Below, piece by piece: positions 43,709-51,005 of a stretch of DNA of 64,000 nt (within the stretch, counting starts at the first letter, position 1; each line of letters starts with the position of its first letter). Position numbers and translations under genes: made by a program. The notes beneath the pieces were generated by a model. That model was not told where the DNA came from. It did no database searches and saw only the letters and a program-made list of their open reading frames with translations. The DNA is from Chitinophagales bacterium (lineage in GTDB: Bacteria > Bacteroidota > Bacteroidia > Chitinophagales > Chitinophagaceae), in contig JAFLBN010000017.1 in assembly GCA_017303395.1 (NCBI GenBank), positions 1 through 64,000 of the forward strand, read 5' to 3'.

Positions 43709-45670
43709 ATGATTTCTCCCGCCTCCATACAGGAAGTAATGAACCGCGCCGACGTCGTTGAGGTGATCGGCCAGTTTTTGCGCCTCAAAAAGCGTGGGAT
43801 AAACTATATAGCCAACTGTCCTTTTCACAACGAAAAGACGCCATCATTTACCGTATCGGGTACCAAAGGTTTGTATAAATGCTTTGGCTGTGGTAAGGGT
43901 GGTAATGTGGTGAGTTTTGTGCAAGAGCATGAAAAGCTTACCTACCCCGAAGCTATCCGTTGGCTGGCAGATTACTACAAGATAAAGCTGGAAGAAACAG
44001 AGCGCTCTCCTGAGCAGCAGCAAATGCAGCTTGCAGAAGAAGCGTTGCGCATATTGAATGAATATGCGGCGCAATACTTCAACGATACATTGCTGCAAAC
44101 AGAAGAGGGGCAAACGATAGGTGGCAGCTATTTCAAACAAAGAGGTTTTACCAAAGAGATAATAGAAAAATTCAGGCTTGGTTACAACCCTGAAAGCGGC
44201 GAGGCTTTTTATCAGGCTGCACAGAAGAAAGGCTATAATGCCGAACTGCTTGAAAAAGCAGGGCTAGTAAAAAATAGCGGGCGTGGCTTCTACGATATTT
44301 ATCGTGGCAGGGTAATATTCCCTATACAAAGTATGACGGGACGTGTGTTGGGCTTTGGTGCAAGAATACTGAAGACCAACGACCGTGCGCCGAAATACAT
44401 CAACACGCCGGAGAATGAGTTGTATAACAAAAGCCGTGTGTTGTACGGTATGTACCAGAGCCGCAATGCCATCAGCAAGCAGGATGAGTGTTTTCTGGTA
44501 GAGGGTTATACCGATGTGATATCGCTGCACCAGGGAGGTGTAGAGAATGTAGTGGCAAGTAGCGGTACCTCGCTTACAGAGGGTCAGCTAAGGTTGATTG
44601 GTCAGCTAACGCACAACCTGACGATACTGTATGATGGTGATGCAGCAGGTGTGAAAGCTGCACTGCGTGGTTTGGATATGGCATTGGGCCAGAGCTTTAA
44701 TGTAAAGCTGGTATTGCTGCCCGAAGGTGAAGACCCTGACAGCTTTATACAAAAGAATGGCGAGCATGGCTTTCGTGAATATGTAAAAGAGCACAAGCAG
44801 GATGTTATCAACTTCCGTATGGAAGTAGGTATGAAAGAGGTGGGCGACGACCCCGTGCGCAAATCGAAACTGGTAAATGAGATTGCCGAAAGCGTAGCCC
44901 GTATTGATAAAGCAGAAGATTTTTCCTTACAGGATTATTATATACGCGAGGCTGCAAGGCGCTTGCAGGTTGATGAAACCAAACTGGTAAATCTGGTAAA
45001 CAAATACATCCGCGAGCGGGTAGAGAACGACCAGAAACAACAGGAACGCAACAAAGCTGCTGCAGCACCTACTACAGACCCTGGCCAGATAAATACAGAG
45101 AATGAGCCTGTAGATTATGTGCAGAAGGTAAAGGCCAATGTGCAGCAGGAGTGGGAGCTGATAAGGGTATTGCTGGAGCATGGTGCTAAGGAAATACCTG
45201 ACTTTACCAACGTGGCAGATAAAGTGCATCAGACGGTGGATCCTGACCTGATAGAGAACGAGCTGGCACGAAGGATATTTGATGACTATTACAAGTATCT
45301 CAACACACATGGCCATCCGCCCGATGTGCAATATGTGGTGAATAATACCGGTAAGGATGTGCTGGATATAATATCGAGTGTGTTATATGTGCGTACAGAC
45401 ATTAGCCACAACTGGAAAGATATTTATGGCATTGAAGCCGTGCATGGCGATATGAATTACATTAACGAAGTGGACAGCTCGTTGGCATATTTTGAAGTAA
45501 AGAACCTGAAAATGATGCAGGCACAATTGCTCAACAGATTGGCGACAGAAACAGAGCAGCCACGCATCATGGCACTGGTAAAAAAGCAAATGGAACTGAA
45601 GCGTACAGAGGCCGAGATTATGAAGCGAATGGGTACCGTTATCCTGAAAATCTGGAAGAATCAAATATAA
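43709..45670 (+). CDS. dnaG: DNA primase
   Basis: Makes RNA primers for replication. 653 residues. The zinc ligands are Cys37 and His40 (NCPFHNEKTPSF) and Cys58 and Cys61 (KCFGCGKGG). The Toprim core holds CFLVEGYTDVISLHQGGVEN with its acidic metal site, then LYDGDAAGVKAALRGLDMAL. The C-terminal part (about 450-653) is the helicase-interacting domain. ruvX begins one base after its stop, so the two genes are co-transcribed. Confidence 0.96.
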   Translation: MISPASIQEVMNRADVVEVIGQFLRLKKRGINYIANCPFHNEKTPSFTVSGTKGLYKCFGCGKGGNVVSFVQEHEKLTYPEAIRWLADYYKIKLEETERSPEQQQMQLAEEALRILNEYAAQYFNDTLLQTEEGQTIGGSYFKQRGFTKEIIEKFRLGYNPESGEAFYQAAQKKGYNAELLEKAGLVKNSGRGFYDIYRGRVIFPIQSMTGRVLGFGARILKTNDRAPKYINTPENELYNKSRVLYGMYQSRNAISKQDECFLVEGYTDVISLHQGGVENVVASSGTSLTEGQLRLIGQLTHNLTILYDGDAAGVKAALRGLDMALGQSFNVKLVLLPEGEDPDSFIQKNGEHGFREYVKEHKQDVINFRMEVGMKEVGDDPVRKSKLVNEIAESVARIDKAEDFSLQDYYIREAARRLQVDETKLVNLVNKYIRERVENDQKQQERNKAAAAPTTDPGQINTENEPVDYVQKVKANVQQEWELIRVLLEHGAKEIPDFTNVADKVHQTVDPDLIENELARRIFDDYYKYLNTHGHPPDVQYVVNNTGKDVLDIISSVLYVRTDISHNWKDIYGIEAVHGDMNYINEVDSSLAYFEVKNLKMMQAQLLNRLATETEQPRIMALVKKQMELKRTEAEIMKRMGTVILKIWKNQI

Positions 45671-45671
45671 T

Positions 45672-46085
45672 ATGGGCAGGATAGTAGCACTTGATTATGG
45701 GAAGAAGCGCACAGGTGTAGCGGCTACAGACCCTTTACAAATAATAGCCACGGCTGTTGATACCGTAGAAACAGGAGAGCTGATAGGCTGGCTGAAAAAG
45801 TACATAGCTGCCGAGCCTGTTGAAATGATTGTAATAGGCTACCCCCTGAATTTTGACGATACACCTACCGATGCTACCCCTCTGGTAGAGAAATTTATAG
45901 GAAAATTTAAGAATGTATTCCCCGATATGCCTGTTGTAACATGGGACGAGCGCATGACATCGCGCATGGCATCGCAGGCAATTGCAGAAATGGGGCTGAA
46001 AAAGAAAATCCGTGAGCGGAAAGAACTCGTAGATAGTATCGCCGCGGTCATCATTTTGCGTGAATACCTTGAAAGCCGCGGCTAA
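45672..46085 (+). CDS. ruvX: Putative Holliday-junction resolvase / pre-16S nuclease (RuvX/YqgF)
   Basis: 137-residue RNase H-like nuclease. N terminus RIVALDYGKKRTGVAATDPL with the first catalytic Asp, VIGYPLNFDDTPTDATPLVE in the middle, and DERMTSRMASQAI plus KELVDSIAAVIILREYL at the end. Members cut 16S rRNA precursors and are annotated as resolvase-like. Starts one base after the dnaG stop. Confidence 0.93.
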   Translation: MGRIVALDYGKKRTGVAATDPLQIIATAVDTVETGELIGWLKKYIAAEPVEMIVIGYPLNFDDTPTDATPLVEKFIGKFKNVFPDMPVVTWDERMTSRMASQAIAEMGLKKKIRERKELVDSIAAVIILREYLESRG

Positions 46086-46097
46086 TTCGTACTTTTG
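46069..46097 (+). promoter_or_regulatory. Promoter of def
   Basis: TTG (46069-46071), an 18-bp spacer and TACTTTTG (46090-46097), with the def ATG 24 bases later. The -33 part lies inside the end of ruvX. Confidence 0.55.
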
Positions 46098-46120
46098 CGG
46101 CTTATAATTTAAAAATCGAT

Positions 46121-46699
46121 ATGGTTTTACCGATTGTAGCATACGGGCATCCTGTTTTGAGGAAGGTATGTGATGATATAACGGCTGAGTACCCTGAGTT
46201 GAAAAAACTGATTGCAGATATGTGGGAGAGCATGTACCATACTAATGGTGTGGGCCTTGCAGCACCGCAAATCAATCGCCCTATACGTTTGTTTGTGGTT
46301 GATACTGTGCAAATTGTAGAGAATTTTGATGATGAAGACAAGAAAGAATATCCCAATGAAAAACCTATCAAAAAGGTTTTCATCAATGCACATAAAGTAG
46401 ATGAGAGTGGTGAGCCTTGGGCGTATAACGAAGGCTGCCTGAGTATTCCTAAAGTGCGTGAAGATGTAATGCGTCAGCCTAAAGTAAAGATGCGTTACAT
46501 GGACGAGAACTTTCAGGAACACGAAGAAGAATTTGATGGTATTACGGCACGTGTTATACAGCACGAATACGACCACATAGAAGGTAAACTGTTTATAGAT
46601 TATCTGCCGATGCTGAAACGCCGCCTGATAAAGAAAAAACTGGATGACATAAGCGCGGGTAAAATCAGAACTGATTACCGCATGGTTTTTAGCAAATAA
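46121..46699 (+). CDS. def: Peptide deformylase
   Basis: Removes the formyl group from new proteins. 192 residues. Motif 1 is GVGLAAPQI (43-51), motif 2 EGCLSIP with metal ligand Cys106, motif 3 QHEYDHIEG with His148, Glu149 and His152. A long acidic insertion (about 66-85: ENFDDEDKKEYPNEKPIKK) between motifs 1 and 2 is common in the phylum. Confidence 0.96.
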   Translation: MVLPIVAYGHPVLRKVCDDITAEYPELKKLIADMWESMYHTNGVGLAAPQINRPIRLFVVDTVQIVENFDDEDKKEYPNEKPIKKVFINAHKVDESGEPWAYNEGCLSIPKVREDVMRQPKVKMRYMDENFQEHEEEFDGITARVIQHEYDHIEGKLFIDYLPMLKRRLIKKKLDDISAGKIRTDYRMVFSK

Positions 46700-46726
46700 T
46701 CGATACTTTTAGACATCTGAAACTGA

Positions 46727-47278
46727 TTGGCACCTGCACTAACATATAGCGAAGAAGAACTGGTTGTGTTGCTGAAGCAACAAAGCCAGGATGCCTTCAA
46801 CTACCTGTATAAAAACTATGCAGGAGTGTTGTATGGCGTTATTCGTAAAGTAGTGACAGATGAGCAAACAGCACAGGATGTATTGCAGGATGTGTTTGTG
46901 AAAGTGTGGAACAATATAGGCCAGTACAGTACGGAGAAGGGCAGGATATATACATGGATGATTAACATAGCCCGCAATGCTGCTATAGACAAGCTGCGCT
47001 CGAAGGGTGAAATTATGAAATCTAAAATCCAGACAGGAGAAGATGCCGTATATAATGTACAGAAGGGCATGAAGACGGAGCAGGCGACAGATACAATAGG
47101 ATTGAAGGAAGCGGTGGCGGCATTAAAGCCTGAACACCAGACAATTGTCAGTCTTGCTTACTTCAAAGGTTTCACAATGGATGAGATTGCAAGAACCCTT
47201 GAAATACCGTTGGGCACGGTAAAAACCCGTATGCGTGCTGCCATGCAGTCGTTAAGAGAATATTATAATAGTAATTAG
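46727..47278 (+). CDS. ECF-type RNA polymerase sigma factor
   Basis: 183 residues. Region 2 (about 25-95) contains DEQTAQDVLQDVFVKVWNNI and IYTWMINIARNAAIDKLRSK. Region 4 (about 125-180) contains LKPEHQTIVSLAYFKGFTMD and IARTLEIPLGTVKTRMRAAM. There is no region 1 or 3, so it is ECF. The start is TTG at 46727; no in-frame ATG precedes region 2. A -7-like TACTTTTA lies at 46704-46711. An anti-sigma gene starts 5 bp after the stop, so the pair forms one transcription unit. Confidence 0.9.
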   Translation: MAPALTYSEEELVVLLKQQSQDAFNYLYKNYAGVLYGVIRKVVTDEQTAQDVLQDVFVKVWNNIGQYSTEKGRIYTWMINIARNAAIDKLRSKGEIMKSKIQTGEDAVYNVQKGMKTEQATDTIGLKEAVAALKPEHQTIVSLAYFKGFTMDEIARTLEIPLGTVKTRMRAAMQSLREYYNSN

Positions 47279-47283
47279 TAAAA

Positions 47284-48120
47284 GTGAATATAAAGGAATA
47301 CATAGAATCGGGCATCTTAGAAGCTTATGTGCTGGGCGCACTCACAGAGGGTGAGCGTGCGGCGGTAGAGGCTGATATGGTGATGTATCCTGAGCTGGCT
47401 AAAGAGATAGCTGCTATTGAAGCGGCTATGCAATCTTTTGCCGAAGCTAATGCCGAGGAGCCACCTGCACATATGCAGCAGCAGATATGGAATGCAATAC
47501 AGCAACAATCTGCGCCTCAAGAGGTACCCGAGCCACAACCTGCACAGGAAGCTAAACCACAACCTAAAGTTGTAGAGTTTGCTCCGCCGGCAGCAACTGC
47601 ACGTCCATCATGGCAGCGTGCTGCTGTTTGGGCGGCAGTAGGTGTAAGTGTGCTTACCAACTTTATGCTCCTTTCGCAACGGAATAAGACGAAAGAAGAA
47701 ATTGCCCAGATGACATCGCAGATGGATTCTTTGAAGGTATCGCAGCAGCAAGTACTGGCCGAGTACAAGAAAGGCCGTGATATGCTGGTAGATACTTCTA
47801 TGAAAACGGTAGTGATGCGTAGTATGCAGCCCGGTAAAGAAATGACGGGCATGATGTTCTGGAGCAAAGTAACAGGAGAATCTTACCTGACCATACATGC
47901 CATGCCAATGCCTGAAAAAGGTAAGCAATACCAACTGTGGGTGATACAGGATGGCAAACCTGTAAGTATGGGTGTGATAGATAATAACCTTGTAGCCAAT
48001 GCAGGTATGATGTATAAAATACCAATGCAGGTAAAAGGTGGACAGGCATTTGCCATATCGCTTGAAAAAGAAGGTGGTAACCCTACGCCTACAGAAGTAA
48101 TGGCAGTCGGTGCTATCTGA
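47284..48120 (+). CDS. Membrane anti-sigma factor (RskA-like)
   Basis: 278 residues, start codon GTG. The N-terminal about 60 residues (ESGILEAYVLGALTEGERAA) form the short anti-sigma helix domain without a zinc motif. A Pro/Gln/Glu linker follows. A transmembrane helix (about 112-130, AAVWAAVGVSVLTNFMLLS) and a periplasmic RskA-C-like domain (about 155-278: GKQYQLWVIQDGKPVSMGVI) complete it. It should hold the ECF sigma at the membrane until a signal triggers release. The immediate neighbour of the sigma gene; signal unknown. Confidence 0.88.
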   Translation: MNIKEYIESGILEAYVLGALTEGERAAVEADMVMYPELAKEIAAIEAAMQSFAEANAEEPPAHMQQQIWNAIQQQSAPQEVPEPQPAQEAKPQPKVVEFAPPAATARPSWQRAAVWAAVGVSVLTNFMLLSQRNKTKEEIAQMTSQMDSLKVSQQQVLAEYKKGRDMLVDTSMKTVVMRSMQPGKEMTGMMFWSKVTGESYLTIHAMPMPEKGKQYQLWVIQDGKPVSMGVIDNNLVANAGMMYKIPMQVKGGQAFAISLEKEGGNPTPTEVMAVGAI

Positions 48121-48141
48121 TTTCTTTAATGGCCTGGGGAA

Positions 48142-48351
48142 ATGAAACGTTTCACATACTTTATAGTTGTTTTAGTTGCTTACCTGATTACAGGTTATCT
48201 GATAGAATGTGTGGAAGTAAGGGGTCTTGTGAATTTTGCAACTGTGATTACAGGCAAGAAAATTGTTGAGGCAGTCATATTTAGTATTATCATGACAGTG
48301 GTATGGATGTTTTCTCCAAAAGAGAAAAGTGCAGAGAAAAAAGAGAATTAG
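48142..48351 (+). CDS. Small two-TM hypothetical protein
   Basis: 69 residues. Hydrophobic segments about 4-22 and 43-60 are joined by a short loop, then a lysine-rich tail (SPKEKSAEKKEN). It begins 21 bp after the anti-sigma stop and may belong to that operon. Its stop overlaps the stop of the convergent ketosynthase-like gene by 4 bp. Function unknown. Confidence 0.55.
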   Translation: MKRFTYFIVVLVAYLITGYLIECVEVRGLVNFATVITGKKIVEAVIFSIIMTVVWMFSPKEKSAEKKEN

Positions 48352-49418
48352 CTTTTCTTCATCAACACTACACTTGCACTATTCAGTGTGTAGTGATTTA
48401 CAATCAGAATATTATTGATGGCAGGGTTGATGCCTTTCTTTTGAATCAATACTTCAGGTGTTGATTGTTCCTGAAATAGTTTTGTAGCCAGCCACATAGC
48501 AAATCCGGTGCTGGTGTCATATTCGCCGCAAAGGTGTTTGAATGCTGCTACAGTAGTGTGTGCTGTGGTGTTTTCAAGTATTGGTGTGTACAATGGTTGA
48601 AAACGAGCATCGCCACTCATGCCGCACAGTACTACATCAATATCTTTCAGCTTCATACCATGTGCAGATAATATGCTATCGATATTTTCCTGTACAAATG
48701 CAGCAGTTGGTTTTTGCAGCATTTTCAATTGCTCTACACTGCAAATGCTGTTTGCACTTGTGTTGGTGATAGTAAAGAATGCAGCCCCTTCTCCGCCAAT
48801 ACTGCCTTGCGTATTGCTGTGTTGCAATAGTTGCAGACTGTTTGGTAGTGCCTTTTTCCAGTAGCCTATTTTACTCTTAACGATGAAGTAATCATCTGTC
48901 ATTTCATCCAGACATCCTACCAGATATGTTTGCGGTTCTGTAGCATCGTGTAATAGCATTTTTGCATCCAGCAAAGACATCTCGAAAGAGTGGCCACGAT
49001 GTACGTACGTCTGGTTGTAGCCTGTGCATTTTGTCTGCATAGCCAGCCAACCGTTAACACTGTTGTAGGTGCTTTGTATAAAGTAAGTAGGGTTTAGTGC
49101 TTCTTCTTTCAAGCGTATCATATCGCCGAGAAAAAGTTCCATATCGCGCATGCTGCCACGTCCAGTACCTGTTATAATGCCATCCAGTTTTTCAGCACCC
49201 GAAAGTTGTACAGCCTTTATGCCTGTGCTGATGCCTATTTTCAGCATACGGCTCATACGGCGGATGGCAACAGGGTTGATGAATTTTGAATAGTCTGTGT
49301 CTTTTACAAATAGCTTGCCATTATCGCTACTAATAACATCGGGCAAAAGTGTATCTGCATCAAAACTGTTTTGAGGAGATAATGCTGCAGCAGCTGATAT
49401 GTATACAGGTTTCATCAT
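48348..49418 (-). CDS. Beta-ketoacyl synthase-like protein without the active-site cysteine (chain-length-factor type)
   Basis: 356 residues with a KAS-type fold: IRRMSRMLKIGISTGIKAVQ near the N terminus and VLCGMSGDARFQPLY near the middle. Where a KAS has TACSS, this protein has HRGHS (Gly142 in place of Cys), so it cannot form the acyl-enzyme. That matches chain-length-factor partners in aryl-polyene and flexirubin type clusters. Its start overlaps the stop of the real ketosynthase gene upstream, so both are translated together as a likely heterodimer. Confidence 0.75.
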   Translation of the reverse strand: MMKPVYISAAAALSPQNSFDADTLLPDVISSDNGKLFVKDTDYSKFINPVAIRRMSRMLKIGISTGIKAVQLSGAEKLDGIITGTGRGSMRDMELFLGDMIRLKEEALNPTYFIQSTYNSVNGWLAMQTKCTGYNQTYVHRGHSFEMSLLDAKMLLHDATEPQTYLVGCLDEMTDDYFIVKSKIGYWKKALPNSLQLLQHSNTQGSIGGEGAAFFTITNTSANSICSVEQLKMLQKPTAAFVQENIDSILSAHGMKLKDIDVVLCGMSGDARFQPLYTPILENTTAHTTVAAFKHLCGEYDTSTGFAMWLATKLFQEQSTPEVLIQKKGINPAINNILIVNHYTLNSASVVLMKKS

Positions 49419-50623
49419 GCCTTGCTGAATAATAATGAAACGTTATTGCCACCAAAGCCAAATGAATTGCTGATAACATGGTTGATGGCAGCATCTGTAA
49501 GTGTAGTAACTGGACGAACACTTACATCTTCCATCGGTGTAGTGAAATTCATATTAGGCCATGCTTTTTGTTGTTGCAATGCCCATATGCTGAAGATGGC
49601 TTCTATACTGCCTGCTGCGGCCAACGTGTGTCCTGTATAAGGTTTTGTAGAGCTGAACAGTGGGATGTTATTTTCGAACAAACGCTCTATCGCTTTGCCC
49701 TCTGCTGCATCGTTATTGATGGTAGCAGTACCGTGAGCATTGATGTAGCTGATGTCTTGTGGTTGCAAACCTGCATTGCTAAGTGCAAGCTGCATGGTAT
49801 TGTATGCACCGTCGCCATTAGGAGATGGTGCAGTGGGGTGGTAGGCATCGTTAGTATTGCCATAGCCCGATAATACTGCAAGTATTTCTGCGCCACGTTC
49901 TTTGGCAGACTTCTCTGTTTCCAGCAACAGGTAGCCTGCAGCCTCTCCCAGATTTAGGCCAAAACGTGTATTATCGAACGGGCGACAAGGTTGCTTGTCT
50001 ACATTCTTCAAAGAGTGAAAACCATTGAGTGTAAAACGGCTCAAGGCATCGCAACCACCACAAATGGCACGTTTCACAATACCGTGTTGTATCATCCTGG
50101 CACCAAGAATAATGGCGTTGGCAGATGATGAACAGGCAGTGCTGATGGTAGCCGTAAACGGATGAATGTCGAAATAGTCAACCACGTTTTGTGTACTCTC
50201 GGCACAGTCAAGCGTGTCAACGTACTTCAGGAAATCGCCCTCTTGCTTATCAGAAATAAATTCGGGATATAAATCTTCAACCGCACACATACCGCCAACC
50301 GTATTGGCATTGATGTAGGCAAAGCCTTCGCTTTGCAGCAAGTTTTTGTCTATACCTTTCATTACTTCCTGCATGGCAACAAGTGCCAGCAGCGATGTGC
50401 GGGTATAACCATTATTGCCCGTAGGCAGGCCCAGCATGGCAGATAGCTCATCGTTGCTATATGCAACTTCGCCCATGAGAAACTCATGGGCGTGTATGCT
50501 TTGTAACAGCGTTGGGGTATGCACGCCACTTTTCAGGGACAACAGCGACTGCAGATTTTCATCTGTGCCGTTTCCCAAAGCAGACAGGATTCCCAGCGAT
50601 GTAACTACTATTTTTTCCGCCAT
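49415..50623 (-). CDS. Beta-ketoacyl-ACP synthase (KAS II type)
   Basis: 402 residues. The catalytic triad is intact: Cys164 in STACSSSANA, His297 in INAHGTATINND and His332 in YTGHTLAAAGSIEA. FDNTRFGLNLGEAAGYLLLE is the conserved segment of the C-terminal half. It lies between an acyl carrier protein gene (12 bp gap) and the cysteine-less partner (overlap). The arrangement KAS / KAS-like / ACP is that of a dedicated polyketide or polyene module, not of the core fatty-acid set. Confidence 0.9.
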   Translation of the reverse strand: MAEKIVVTSLGILSALGNGTDENLQSLLSLKSGVHTPTLLQSIHAHEFLMGEVAYSNDELSAMLGLPTGNNGYTRTSLLALVAMQEVMKGIDKNLLQSEGFAYINANTVGGMCAVEDLYPEFISDKQEGDFLKYVDTLDCAESTQNVVDYFDIHPFTATISTACSSSANAIILGARMIQHGIVKRAICGGCDALSRFTLNGFHSLKNVDKQPCRPFDNTRFGLNLGEAAGYLLLETEKSAKERGAEILAVLSGYGNTNDAYHPTAPSPNGDGAYNTMQLALSNAGLQPQDISYINAHGTATINNDAAEGKAIERLFENNIPLFSSTKPYTGHTLAAAGSIEAIFSIWALQQQKAWPNMNFTTPMEDVSVRPVTTLTDAAINHVISNSFGFGGNNVSLLFSKA

Positions 50624-50635
50624 GCGGTGCGGCTG

Positions 50636-50893
50636 TTATATTTTGCGATTTTGCTCGATGTATGCAGCCATAGAAGCTACAGATTCCAGCACTTTACGGC
50701 CTTCGCGTGCGTCTTCAATTTTGATGCCGTAGTTACGCTCCAGCAATACCATCAGCTCCAGAGAGTCGATGCTGTCCAGTCCCAGACCATCGCCAAACAA
50801 AGGAGCGTTATCATCAATATCCGCAGGTGTCATGCCTTGCAGGTTCAGCGATTCGATGATTTGTTGCTTAAGCGTTAATTTCAAGTCTTCCAT
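50636..50893 (-). CDS. Acyl carrier protein
   Basis: 85 residues. The phosphopantetheine serine is Ser41 in GLGLDSIDSLELMVLLE. Acidic helices 2-3 and the length fit a type II ACP. The sequence departs from the usual AcpP (DSI in place of DSL), which supports a specialised role with the adjacent ketosynthase pair. A -7-like TATTTTTG on the minus strand (50913-50920) lies 19 bases before its ATG. Confidence 0.88.
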   Translation of the reverse strand: MEDLKLTLKQQIIESLNLQGMTPADIDDNAPLFGDGLGLDSIDSLELMVLLERNYGIKIEDAREGRKVLESVASMAAYIEQNRKI

Positions 50894-50956
50894 ATCAATA
50901 TCAGGTGTGCGGCAAAAATAATATAAAAGCGCCTTATTACTAGTAGAATTAAAACA

Positions 50957-50982
50957 AAAACAGGGCTAATTAGCCCTGTTTT
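50957..50982 (-). terminator. Palindromic terminator after sucA
   Basis: A perfect 26-bp palindrome built on AAAACAGGGCTA and its complement, then T-rich on the minus strand, just after the sucA stop and before the ACP operon. Confidence 0.8.
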
Positions 50983-51005
50983 GTGTGTTGTATAATTGTT
51001 TTTCT

